Shown here piece by piece: positions 31,851-42,904 of a stretch of DNA of 64,000 nucleotides. The notes under the pieces are model-generated. The model had not been told where the DNA came from. It made no database searches and worked only from the letters and a program-made list of their open reading frames with translations. The position numbers and the translations under genes were made by a program. This DNA is from Piezodorus guildinii (lineage: Eukaryota; Arthropoda; Insecta; Hemiptera; Pentatomidae), in contig CM041297.1 in the NCBI GenBank assembly GCA_023052935.1, positions 110,165,563 through 110,229,562 on the forward strand, given 5' to 3'. Position 1 is the stretch's first letter. Every line of letters begins with the position of its first letter.

Positions 31851-34800
31851 TCACCCTCAGTTCGATAGGCACTAGTTCTGTTGATGTTAAAAAAAAAAAA
31901 AAAAGGTTTTGTTATATAACATTTCTACCGTTTAGGAGCTATATTGAATGAGTTAAAAGTGCTCCAATGTCTATAGCTATTATAGATTATCAAAAATAAA
32001 TGTTGTTAGTAGATTGTTTATTTATTTATTGGCCTTCTATACTTGATTAATCCGCTCAATTTCTTCCTGACTGATAAAATCAGTAAATTATAGATAGACA
32101 TATCTATGATCAATTGTTTTTCTATGCCAAGAAGAAATACTAAAGTATTTTATTCTTATGTTTGTATTTTTCTTCAATATACTAGGAAAACGTATGTTTA
32201 TGTCGTACAATACCAATACTATCTTTTTTTAACATTATAATTGCCAATTACCTCCTTGCTTGACGTTTTAAGTTTGTTACAATATTAAAAAAATGAATAA
32301 ATGAAAGGTTGTAGATGAGCCGCTATCAAGTTAATAACGCATCATATCCCTTACCACACCAACCACTAGTTAAAGAACAGTTTATTTTAATTTTAACAAC
32401 TTGGGAAATTAACGGCATTATACTGCACACTGTTATGCAATAGGGTTGCTACGCTAGAGTGCAACAGAACATTCACTTTTCCATTAAAGTGAAAGGCCAG
32501 GGAGAGGAAGAGGCGATAAAGGTTACGCGGCCGGGAGCTGAGCAGACGATCGGAACCAAAGGTTCTTCACCGGCGAAGGGTCAGGGACCAGGGCTCATGC
32601 GTCAGCCGCTTTATTAAATGATGAGCGCTAATAATGTGTCAATCCAATGGCGATTAATCTTCAATAGCCTCCTGTCATCGGAGTCAATGGTCGTTATTAG
32701 TTCAGATCTGCGCAACACTTAGGGCGTTAGATTTCTTAATGAAAACTTTATTTAAAAGTCTAAAAAGGGGAAAAAATATGGTAGCGTTAAAAATTATCAA
32801 TCTGCAAAAATAATATTTTGTTGTCTTTATGAAAAATAATGTCGATAATGATTCTTTTATTTTACTCTTTTTTTCCCCCATAAGAAAAGAGAAATCCAAA
32901 ATCAATGCCACTGTCTAAAAATAAAATTAAGAAAGAAAAAATTGTTATGAAGCACCCTACTTTATCCTCTTCAACGTAATTATCCATAGAAAATTAATAT
33001 CTAGATTATATCACGTTCGAAGTTACTTAAACTTCTACGCAAAGTAAAATTGTTATTTTTAAAATTGTTACTAATATTTTGCTAATTTTTAGTACTAGTC
33101 TGAAAAGTCTATTGTTGATGAATTTTAGTCAAGTTTACTATCCTTCTAAAAATGTATTAATTTTTTTTTGGACACACAATATTTCCTGTTCTTTAAAATA
33201 TCATTAAAACTTTTGAATGAGACCTTATATAAGTGCGAAATAACTTTTTTCGAACAGTTCACATTTTTTGGAGTTCAAAACTAAAATTTTGTTATTAAAA
33301 CACTTTTTTCGACCTTAATCATCTATTCTTACTATGAAAGTTACAAATACTTTGGTTGAGCAGTAGTAATGTCCAACCAAAGTATTTGTAATTTTCCTTA
33401 TAAAATAAGCACTGCAATCTTAATTTGACACGGTCTTACCGAAATATTTCAGGGCGGTGGTAATATTTTTAATGTTGATAAAAGCGATAATTAAGTCCTA
33501 ATACTTTTTAACGAATCTCGAAATCATTCTGGAAGAAAAAATATAATAAAATCAACAAGACTAATTTTCAAATAGAATTCTCTATTAGCGCCAACTGATA
33601 CTCAATTACCCCGTGCTCTACAACTTTAGCTAAGATCAACTCGTAAAGCTTCTACCAATAAAATATATCTTTTCAATGAAATAAAAAGTTATTTAATTTT
33701 ATTCTAAAGAATATAGTAGCTAATAAGTTCAAAAATTATCAATAACCTATTCGGAAGTGAATTTTAGAAATTATCAAACCGATCAGTTACGAATAAAGAA
33801 TTATTTTTCATTATATAAATATCAATAACCAAGTAATCCGTTAAGAGTGTGTAATATACAAATATATGAATAATTTCGAATTTTTAACAACACAAAAATT
33901 AATTTGTTAACTTTAAATTTTAATTCATTGAAATTTATTCGAACATAATTTTACAAAAACTACTACCTTAGAACACATCAACAGAAAGCAAATACCATAT
34001 GACAATAAATGTGACGTCATTCCTACATAAAACAAATGAGGTCGTACGTTTCTAGGCTGCATTAATAGTAAACTTTTTAACCCTAACAATCATTCATTGT
34101 TAGGCAAGAATAGAAACCAGTCATAGCATAATTTAACGCCTATTCCTGCTATACAATAGAATTTCAATTCCATATTTATGTATAAAATAATACTATACAT
34201 ATAATTACATAACATTACTATTTAGAGCCAGCATAAAAACAATTGCTAATTACCCCATTAAAGTTATTTAAAAGGCAAAAAGAACTAAAATCATACAGAT
34301 GAATTTATGTGAAATAAATGACTAAAATAAATTTACTATCAATTAATTATAAAATTCAACTTTAACAAATTCTTCTCTAGGTTATTGGACATTAAATTAA
34401 TTAAATTCAATAATCCGTTTATAGTTAAATTAGTGCCAGAGATAAAATCGCTATCCCGCTTCGGTAATTAGGTTAATTAGCAATCAGGTAAATTCGTAAC
34501 TGATTTACTTCATCAGCCTTTAATTAAAGAGAAGATATTAAACCTCTTTTATTGCTTTCTGGCCACCTTTTCCAATCCATATCCAATATTATTTAATCCT
34601 GATAAAAATTATTCACATAAATCCATTAAGGGGGTTTACACATATTGTTTGTTATTACCAATAGCTTATAACATTTTGTCTTTATATTTAAATGTAGGTT
34701 TTTATTTGCATACTTAACTCAAATACTTATACTATATGCTATTCTATATATACTTACTACATATTTATATATGCTTATAATTATATAATATAACTTTTAT

Positions 34801-35033
34801 TTCTTTGTTTAAAACGTATCTTGCCTAGAACTGTTTTTTTTCTTTTGCTACATGTGATAGTTATTGCGAAGGAACTTTAAACCAAAATAAAGATTTCTCA
34901 TTACTGTTTTTTTAATTTTTTTTTTTTTAATAGTTTTCTATATAGAATAGTTATATTAAAGTTATCGCGATTACGCAGTTTCCCTACACAATAAATAGAT
35001 ATAACCTCTTCTTATTCACATTCTTTTCAATTT
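31851..35033. other. Mostly unique AT-rich DNA with possible regulatory blocks
   Basis: About 3 kb without coding frames or recognised transposons. It holds a GC-richer block at about 32,455-32,700, a perfect-stem hairpin at 33,336-33,396, a TGACGTCA palindrome at about 34,011-34,018 and a cluster of TAATTA-type motifs at about 34,425-34,600. The lack of transposon fragments contrasts with the rest of the window. Confidence 0.45.
33336..33396. other. 61-nt hairpin with 23-bp stem
   Basis: The left arm 33,336-33,358 ('gaaagttacaaatactttgg'...) and right arm 33,374-33,396 ('caaccaaagtatttgtaatt'...) pair along 23 positions. Only one is a G-T wobble. The loop is 15 nt. The size and continuous pairing resemble a small pre-miRNA-like hairpin, but it could equally be a short foldback with no transcript. 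Confidence 0.6.
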
Positions 35034-35044
35034 AGATTAAAATA

Positions 35045-35178
35045 TTAGAGTGCTTCTCTAATCTTAGTGCATTGGGAAGCTTCTCTACATGTGTTTCATG
35101 CCTTTTTATATTCCATTCCAATTTACTTGTTTTATTCCATTATGCAGTTGTAAATTCCAATAAATAAATTTTTAAAAA
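35045..35178 (+). mobile_element. Jockey-type LINE subfamily A, 134-bp tail with TSD
   Basis: 11-bp direct repeats 'agattaaaata' at 35,034-35,044 and 35,179-35,189 flank a 134-bp insertion. It consists only of subfamily-A 3' UTR ('tttacttgttttattcc', 'cagttgtaaattccaataaa') and an A-rich tail. Confidence 0.85.
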
Positions 35179-35199
35179 AGATTAAAATAGGAGTAGGTT

Positions 35200-35720
35200 A
35201 TCATGTTTTTTTTATTCAACTTTAATTTATTGTTAAAAAATAAGGTAACAATTGAATAAAGAACATAGAGGCTAAACAGTTTAACTTAACAAAGGCACGG
35301 TAAATTAATATTCTAGGAGATGGATGAATAGTTGATTTTTAAAGGCAGTTAAGGATTGAGATTTACGAATGGACTTTGGTAACGTATTTAGAATAAGGAT
35401 GCACGAATGACAAAGGATGCCTTAAAGGGTGTGGTTTCATGAGAGGGAATGAGTAGGTTTGAGGACTTGGATCTTATGTAGATGGAATGGAATGAGGAGA
35501 ATGGGGTAAACTTGTTAATATACAAGGGTTTTTTGGTATAATATGGACTATAGGCAACAGTTCTATTGGTATTTATAAGGAGATGACCGATATGGTGGTC
35601 TCTTTTACCTTACCAGCAAGGCTAAGAAAGGAACAGAAGGTGTGAGCGGATGAGTGGAAGTTGTCTTGACATTTGTGGTGTGAGATGTGTTAGGCAAGGG
35701 CAGGAAGCCGATGGAGGCTG
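35200..35720 (-). pseudogene. Degraded CR1/L2-type LINE reverse-transcriptase tail
   Basis: On the minus strand a broken frame near 35,430-35,300 reads KASFVIRASLF and, after a stop and shift, LPKSIRKSQSLTAFKNQLF. This resembles the C-terminal 'RxxxFWNSLPxxIR...SLxxFKxxL' segment of CR1/L2-type ORF2, seen intact at 38-40 kb as SFLVRSSIFWNSLPTHIR. Several stops and shifts are present. The region upstream (35,720-36,050) has moderate GC and may be a further degraded part. Confidence 0.5.
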
Positions 35721-36218
35721 GAAGCATTCACGTTAGAAAGGTCGCGTTCTCTTTATATCGCAGCCCTCTTTGAGATTATGCTGCGGACAATACAGCACTT
35801 AGCACAGCGTTCGCCTCTTCTGTTTACAATGGGTTCGGGGCTGAGAGCTTTTGGAGGTTTGTCCTTGAGTTCTATACAGAGGAAGTGTGTTTATCAAGGG
35901 AGAAGAATATTGAGATGTCGATCATTTGCCGAATTTTATGCATCATTAATAGTTCAGAAAAGAACTTTTCTAACTAGACATCACATAGAATATAATGAAA
36001 ACCACATACTAAGAGAATGCACTAACTAGACAAGAATTCATAGAAATAAAGGTCTCTTTTAGAGTTTTTATTTTGCGTGTGGTTTCCGAAAAATAGTGCA
36101 ATTGAGATTTTGGAGGATAATAACGGATTAATTTAGGTTATTTAGAGGAGACATTAGAATCAATGATACTAGTAAAAGTACACTAAAATATATTTTTTTC
36201 ACTAAACATTTTATTTCC

Positions 36219-36792
36219 TCAGACTAGACTGAAATGACAAGAAACAGCTCGTAGATACCGTTTACTACAACTCTTACTGGACAAACGATCAAAACTTTCC
36301 ACATACCACAAAAAATCAATTTATATTACCATCATTAGGCCTATTTAGACAATGGGATTGAGTTATGGGGATCCACCAAACCATCCAATTCTTCCCGCAT
36401 CCAATCCTTGCAATCAAAAATCCTCCAAAAGATACTAAATGTCCCCTACTTTGTCATCAATAAAATAATTCATAAAGACCTAAATATCCCATTAGTCGCA
36501 GATATAGCCCGAACTAGATATACCTCCTTCTATTCAAAATTACCCGTCCACTCCAACCCTCTCGTCCGCATACTCTCATTACCATCTATTCCTGATAATC
36601 CCCTGAGGTGGCTGAAAAGACGATGACCTCACGACCTACAATATTAAATAAACACTGAAGTGATACCACTGGGTAGTTTCTTCACATGTCTGTATCACGC
36701 CCACTTGATCTATAAACACATTTCCTTAATGTATTTTATTGTATAATACAGTTATAAATTTCTTTGAAATAAAAACAAAACAAAAAAAAAAC
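36219..36792 (+). mobile_element. 5'-truncated jockey-type LINE fragment (subfamily A)
   Basis: The frame TRLK-stop-QETARRYRLLQLLLDKRSKL at about 36,222-36,290 continues through IYITIIRPI. After a shift it reads SKILQKILNVPYFVINKIIH and IPDNPLRWLKRR. Stops and shifts make it inactive. The 3' UTR ends in an A-rich tail at about 36,765-36,792, directly against the next element. Confidence 0.85.
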
Positions 36793-37227
36793 ATTTTATT
36801 TACACCTGTAAAAATTACAATCAGCAAATGTGCTAAAATCTACGGAAGCATGGCGTGGGCAGGCACGAGGGAGACAGCACCCAGTGCTGCATCCTCCTGA
36901 TATTAAGCACAACTATATTTTGAGGTCAGGAGGTTCACTTATCCAAGTCCTTTTCAGCCTACGCCGGGTCATGGATGGTATGTCAGTTGTAGCCATGTTT
37001 TGCACAAGTTTGTTTATGTGTCCATTTAGTTTGTCGTGAAATCGTTTGTAAGTCGATCGAATAAGGTTTGTTGTAGTTGGAATATGTACGTCATTATGAA
37101 GGGTATCGTTTGAAACATATGATGGCGAGTTCATTGCCAGTCTTAAAAACTGTGATTGAAAGTTTTTTTTTTTGTATGTGTGTCTTTTTATGAGGTCCGT
37201 ATATTTATTTTGCAAGCGTAAGTCCAT
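36793..37227 (-). mobile_element. 5'-truncated jockey-type LINE fragment (subfamily C)
   Basis: The minus strand encodes the RT C-terminal segment from LRLQNKYTDLIKRHTYKK through FLRLAMNSPSYVSNDTLHND, IPTTTNLIRSTYKRFHDKL and TRRRLKRTW. The 3' UTR carries 'gcctgcccacgccatg' and 'agcacatttgctgattgta'. It is the same subfamily as the split copy at 37,975-40,632. The two LINE fragments here meet tail to tail. Confidence 0.85.
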
Positions 37228-37974
37228 ATACTAAAATAAATAAATTAATCAACAAGTTAAAAAAATTCAATATATTCTTAGTTGGCTAGAATATATTAAT
37301 ATATATTATAGTATATATTAAATCAATATACTAACTGTAGAAAAAAAATAAAAACGAAAATAATTAAAAATATTGAAACATAACGCTGGATGGTTCCTGG
37401 AAAAGATGCCGTTCACGAATATCAATACCATTTACTCATGAAGTATATTCAGTGTTACAGTTTAGTTAAATATTTTGTAAGCTCACTTTTTCAAGCTTTA
37501 GCGAGACGTTTGTAATGAATGTAAGTTTCATAAATATATGTAAAAGTTGTAAAGTGATATCTTATTACGTCGTCAATTAAAACACATTTTAATTGAGTAT
37601 AAGCTAGTGATATATAAACTTTCATCCTTAAATTATGTTCACTGATCAAGGACTAGATATCTTCGGTTACCGCGGACGGTCAAGTAGATACGTTAAATAT
37701 CTTATAACAGATCTTTTTTACGCCTAATCTCCATCTGATCTAATTCTTGATTCACTATTATTTTAAATCTTATATCCTAGTTTTGGGCGGTTAATTAATG
37801 TTTTTAATATAATTCTTGAAATATATAAATAATAATAAAGGGGCTGTGTTAAATTCTTAAAGATATAATGTACATCCATCTTAAATCAGTAAGCATCAGT
37901 AAAGCATCTTATAGGGAGTACATAGAATACATTACAATATAGGGAGTTAAGAAATTCAGAACAATCAATTTTAA
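37228..37974. other. Intergenic DNA, no gene seen
   Basis: AT-rich. A TA-rich partial palindrome lies at about 37,290-37,320. Nothing else is recognised. Confidence 0.5.
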
Positions 37975-38258
37975 GATTCAATAATAGACGAATGTCCAAC
38001 CTTTTTCTATCACCTGCCTTCGAGTTTATATAGACAATCACCAGATACCACAACCAAACACAGTAACGTACTTAAAACTTATTTTTTACAAAAGGTTGAC
38101 ATGGGGCCCACACGTCAAGACTAAACGTTAAACTCTAAATTTTCGACTGAGACTATTGTATTCGATACTTCATAGACATTCTGAATTGCCCATCAGACAG
38201 AAACTTAACGTATGTACTTATTTATTAAAACCAATATGGACATACGCTTGTCAAATAT

Positions 38259-40188
38259 CAATCAATCAATCAATCAACTGACCTTCTTTCCTCTGTACTG
38301 AAATCTCATACCAACTCCATAGGATTTGATGGAATTCCTGTAAAACTGTTAAAATTATGCCTTCCTGAAATCCTGCCAGTACTTTTATTTATATACAACT
38401 TTTCCTTCCAAAATTCCGTATTTCCCGCTACTTGGAAAAAAGCATTAGTCCATCCTATTAGTAAAACTTCCAACCCTACATCCCCTAAAGACTATCGTCC
38501 TATTTCCATCCTCTCGAACCTCTCTAAGCCTTTAGAAAGAATAGTCCAGACACAATTATCAAATTTCCTTGAAAATTCTAAACTCCTTGATCCTTTCCAA
38601 TCCGGCTTCCGACCCGGCTTTTCCACACAATCTGCTCTCCTCAAAATCACTAATGACATACACACTGCTATGGACAGAAACGAAACTGACCGTGCTAATA
38701 CTTCTGGATTTCTCGAAAGCATTTGACTCCCTGGATCACTCCATCCTTTTCTCCAAACTAAAGTCACTATCCTTTTCCAACAGCACCATCAGGTGGTTTC
38801 AATCATTCCTTTCTGACAGAACTCAAGCTGTCACTATTCCTAACCATCCTCTATCTTCCTTTCGAGCCCTATCGGCAGGTGTGGCCCAGGGTTCAAGCAT
38901 TTCTCCTCTCCTTTTTAATTGTTATATCAACGACCTTCCCAACTCTATCTATCACTGTTCCCACCACCTATACGCTGACGATTTCCAGATCTATTTGTCC
39001 TTCTCTCCTTCCGATTCACTAGTAGCATTTGCTAATATTCAGGAAGACCTGGATGGAATCTGTGCCTGGGCAACCTTAAATAAACTAATGCTAAACCCTA
39101 TGAAAACTCAGGCCATCCTAATTGGTTCCAATTCCCTTCTCAGATCCTATACCACGTTTCCGAGTCTCACCTTAAATGATCATCCAATCACCTTCACTTC
39201 CTCTGTCAAAAACCTGGGCATTACCATGGACCAAACCCTTTCCTGGAAACCTCATATCGCCCAAATTTCCCGAAGAACAATAAGTACCCTGAAATACTTC
39301 AATCGCTCCCGCCATCTTCTTCCACCTTCCATCCGTAATCTCCTTGTATCCGCACTTATTTTCCCCCATTTTGACTATTGCTGCTTAGTATATGGTGGCC
39401 TCCCGACGATGCTTGAGGACAGGCTAAAACGCATCATGAACATATTTTTAAGATTTGTCCTATGCACTCCGAAGAGGTCTCATGTAACCCATTTTTACGG
39501 CGAGTTAAAGTGGCTCCTTCCCCGAATCCGCAGACAATATTTCCTAGGATCATACCTTTACCAAATCATTAGATCCCAACACCCTCCATACATTCATAGT
39601 CTCCTACAGTTTAAATCTTCAGTCCACACTCTTGAAACAAGATCGCGCCATTCCGACCTTTACTTTCCTACCCATAGAACTAAAACTTTTGATCGTTCCT
39701 TCCTGGTCCGCTCCTCTATTTTCTGGAATTCTCTACCTACCCATATTCGCCATGCTGCCTCTCTCTCCTCATTCAAATTCCAACTTTTCCAATATCTTTT
39801 ATTATCCCAAAAAGACGCTTAAATACAGTGATTCTTTTGTTCCTAATATCACACTTGAAAGAAAAGTAATATATGTTCTTTATTGAAACGCTGTTATATT
39901 TTAATTTATTTTTAATTTTAATCAACCCAATATTTTTCAAGAACTGTTTTTATTTTATCATAAATATTTTTTTATTATTTTTTTTAATAGTTTTTATATA
40001 TATGTTTGTGGATATTCGTGTGTGATATGAACACTTGAATTAACCCATCTGTGTAATAAGTAATTAATTCTGTTCCTTCTGTCTGTTGGCCAGACATGTT
40101 GTATATTTAAATTGTACAATTCTGTTATTCTTAGGGGACCCAGTCCCAGAATAAAAATTATTTTCTATTCTATTCTATTCTATTCTAA
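38259..40188 (+). mobile_element. CR1/L2-type LINE, 5'-truncated, nested insertion
   Basis: About 1.93 kb, flanked by 'aaatat' at 38,253-38,258 and 40,189-40,194. It starts with a CAAT/ATCA-like run (38,259-38,275) and contains most of an ORF2 from the fingers domain onward. The roughly 370-bp 3' UTR ends 'cccagaataaaaatta' and then TATTC units. Tandem-repeat tails without poly(A) and the C-terminal FWNSLP segment fit the CR1/L2/Rex group. The endonuclease is missing. Confidence 0.9.
38280..39822 (+). pseudogene. CR1/L2-type reverse transcriptase (partial ORF2)
   Basis: The fingers/palm run from about 38,320 (SIGFDGIPVKLLK, FPATWKKALVHPI, KDYRPISILSNL, FQSGFRPGFSTQSALL) in one frame. A shift near 38,690-38,700 leads into ILLDFSKAFDSLDHSI, AGVAQGSSISPLLFN and the catalytic YADD in LYADDFQIYL. 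The thumb has VKNLGITMDQTLSWKPHI. The C-terminus is KTFDRSFLVRSSIFWNSLP followed by IRHAASLSSFKFQL. After the shift the frame is open for about 380 codons to the stop at 39,822, so this is a fairly young copy. Without endonuclease and with the shift, it cannot be active. Confidence 0.9.
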
Positions 40189-40632
40189 AAATATACGGAC
40201 CAGCTAAAAAGACACACTTACGAAAAATACAAATCTTTATTTCGCAATTTTAAGACGCAATGAACTCACCACCATATGTTTCAAACGATACCCTTCATTC
40301 TGACTTACGTATTCCAACTACAAAAAATCACATTCGATCGACTTACAAACGATTACACGAGAAACTAAATGGACACATAAACAAACTAGTGCAAAACATG
40401 GCTACGACTGACATACCATCACACATACCATAACTCGGCATAGGCTGAAAAGGAGTTGGATGAGGGACCTCCTGACCTGAAAATATAGTTCTCCTTAATG
40501 TCAGGAGGATGCACTAAAGGGTGATGTTTCTCTCATGTCTGCCCACGCCATGTTTTCTTATATTTTAGCACATTTGCTGATTGTAATTTTTTTTTCAGGT
40601 GTAAATAAAATTTTAAGTGAAAAAAAAAAAAT

Positions 40633-41455
40633 CTTTTTCTACAGGATGATATAATAAAGTAAGTTTGGCGTGCCAAGTTATCAACAAAATATTCAATTTT
40701 TAATAACATATCGAAAACAGCCAATAAATTCAGCAATGTTCTCATTAAGATCAGAATCTTATATCTGTTATAGTGAAATGAAAAGCAAGTTATGGCGATG
40801 CACATTAACACTTTCATTTCCTCAAGGCAAATAAATACGGTAGAGTAACGGTCTATAAAGCTAGCAATTTATTATTTTAAATTAAAACTGTATTTTATTA
40901 TAAAAACATTGTTCATTATTCAGACACATTCAAGGCATATAAATAAAACTGTTTATAACATTCGATTCCAGCAATATTGATAGAATAATTATAAATTAAA
41001 TAATGAACAAAATTTCTTAAATAATAAACTTAATTATTCTGAAGAAAGATATATTGATAATAAATAGATGGTTCTTAAATCTTTCTTATAAGTTTATTTT
41101 TATATTAACAATAATTAGTAGTCAACGTTTCAGGAGCCTTCCCCATCTTTAGGACTCACTTACGGCCATGTACGAGTATAAGTTAAAATTGAATCTATTT
41201 TATTTGAAATTTTCCCAATAACAAATGATAAGTCGTTAAAATTTATTGAAAATTAAACAATCAGAACCGCCCACCATAACCGACATATTCTTAGGCCTCT
41301 ACTAAATAAACTTCTTATGTCAGCTTATTAAATAGATTATTTATTGCTTATAATATATATATATATATATAAACCATTATTTATTGTTATGTTTTACAAA
41401 GTTGCAACAAATTCATGATAGGTCTATGTAAATTATTCATTTTCATGTAGCTACG
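40633..41455. other. Intergenic DNA, no gene seen
   Basis: AT-rich. An AT-dinucleotide run is at about 41,349-41,371. No supported gene. Confidence 0.5.
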
Positions 41456-41736
41456 ATAGGGAGCGACGTGCTCTAATGGATAAAGCACTAGTATACTTTT
41501 CTCTAGATCCTGGGTTAGAATCCCAGCTGTGACATTATATTATTTATTCTGTTATTTCCTGGGGCACACCCAGCCTCTAAGAAGTTGGTACCCAAAAATG
41601 GGGAACTCTGGTGGCTTAGTGTGATCTCCATCTAATCACCTCATTGCACAGCTGTTGGCCTAGAAACAGTACAAATCTTTATATGTACTGAGCCAAGACC
41701 CTTCATCGGTTATTGAGGAACAGGTTTTTACTTATA
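41456..41736 (+). mobile_element. tRNA-derived SINE, family C
   Basis: The head 'gtgctctaatggataaagc' is A-box-like and resembles tRNA-Arg. 'gggttagaatccc' at about 41,512-41,524 is the B box. The body has 'cctggggcacacccagcctc' and 'gttggcctagaaac', and ends near 'ggaacaggttttta'. A second, inverted copy lies at 42,905-43,498. Pol III transcription is inferred. Confidence 0.8.
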
Positions 41737-42904
41737 CTCAATAGATTCATCGGTGACATTTCAGATCTCACATTACGATATAAAAACCGATTCACTTCAA
41801 ATCGTTAAAGCTTTGTTAGGGTCTATATGTATATTTTTTGTATAACTTTGATAATATTGTATAATGTAAATGTTCTTGTAAATAAATACATTTTTTTTAT
41901 CAACTTTATATTATATTTAGACCAAATAAAGAGTGATGGCCTCGAAGCGGCATCACATGCATTGACAATAAAAATATTTTAGGGAATTTATTTATTAATT
42001 ACTAATACTCAATATCAATCATTACTGAAAAAAACGTATTTTTTTTTTTTTAAATTTTTTGTATCAACCCAAAGAAAACACACTTTATGATATTTAGTAT
42101 CAAACAATAGAACATCATTTATTAGGACCACATAATATTCTCTATTCAACACAAAAGATTACCAGTGGAATTACCATCAACAACAAAATTACTGAATGAT
42201 GACAGTGATTTTTAATTTCCCGTGGGAGAGCTATGACGTCACCGTGCCATTGAACCCTGATAGATGTCACCGATCTGTTTGCCCTATACGTCATCGTTTG
42301 TCAACAACGGTTCAACTTTCACCAGTGAAATTCATCGTGCCTCAAATTCGAAAGACATTCGAAACACGTTCTCCTAATTTTCCTCAGCGACCGTCATCAG
42401 AAAGGACTCTTCTTTTCATTGATGCCTTTACAATTTCCACTTCCATTATTCTTCGTTACCAGGCTTTCTTCAGTATTCTATTTATATTCAGAAAGGGCAT
42501 CTCGAGGTGTGCCGTGGTTGAAAACAAGTTTGTTATGGCAGACTAAATGGTATGTGTATTAAGATTACATTTCAGATAATCGGACATATAGGTAGTCAGA
42601 GGCTACATACGTGCCTACACAACATATGAAACGTAATTACTCAATATTACAGATGTGTTTGAAATTTAATGAGTCATTTTAGCTTTTTCTGCAGAAAAAA
42701 AAAATAGAATTGCTCATCGAGGTAGACATTGAACTTCCATTTAATTTTCGGAGAAGCTCACATAATCAATACAAACATCCAGCCAACAACAATATTTTAC
42801 AGAGTCGTTATTTTGAATAAATGTAAGACATAGACAATTTGAAAGAAAAAATATCTAATTTTTTTTTCCGTTACCCATTTTTTTCATATTACACAGTTAA
42901 CCTG
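41737..42904. other. Intergenic DNA, GC-richer block at 42,196-42,546
   Basis: A 116-codon open frame spans 42,196-42,546. It has no recognisable domain, no low-complexity explanation and no visible neighbours, so I do not call it a gene. The block includes a TGACGTCA palindrome at about 42,233-42,240. The rest is AT-rich and unassigned. Confidence 0.4.

Larger units (their letters stand above)
37975..40632 (+). mobile_element. Jockey-type LINE (subfamily C), split by another LINE
   Basis: The left part (about 37,975-38,258) encodes KRLTWGPHVKTKR and, after small lesions, LLKPIWTYACQ. The right part (40,189-40,632) resumes with YGPAKKTHLRKIQIF, NSPPYVSNDTLHSD, STYKRLHEKLNGHINKLVQN and the subfamily-C 3' UTR with its A-rich tail. 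Removing 38,259-40,188 and one copy of the 6-bp repeat 'aaatat' makes the codons run through without a break. The 1.9-kb CR1/L2-type element therefore inserted inside an older jockey copy. The jockey copy itself lacks palm and endonuclease. Confidence 0.88.

Noticed and set aside
34009..34020. TGACGTCA palindromes here and at about 42,233 as CRE regulatory sites
   Set aside because: Isolated 8-mers without a gene nearby; two in 64 kb is compatible with chance.
35778..36029. 83-codon frame following the degraded L2-type fragment
   Set aside because: No domain recognised. The opposite strand looks like further LINE debris, so the frame is probably fortuitous.
36793..40632. Large inverted repeat formed by two jockey-C copies
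   Set aside because: These are independent insertions in opposite orientation with different truncation points, not a structural inverted repeat.
41456..41530. tRNA-Arg-like gene
   Set aside because: It is the head of a SINE that has a second copy at 43.4 kb, and the cloverleaf is incomplete.
42196..42546. 116-codon open frame in a GC-richer block
   Set aside because: No recognisable domain or composition typical of a protein and no neighbouring exon evidence. It could be chance, so it was not called as a gene.
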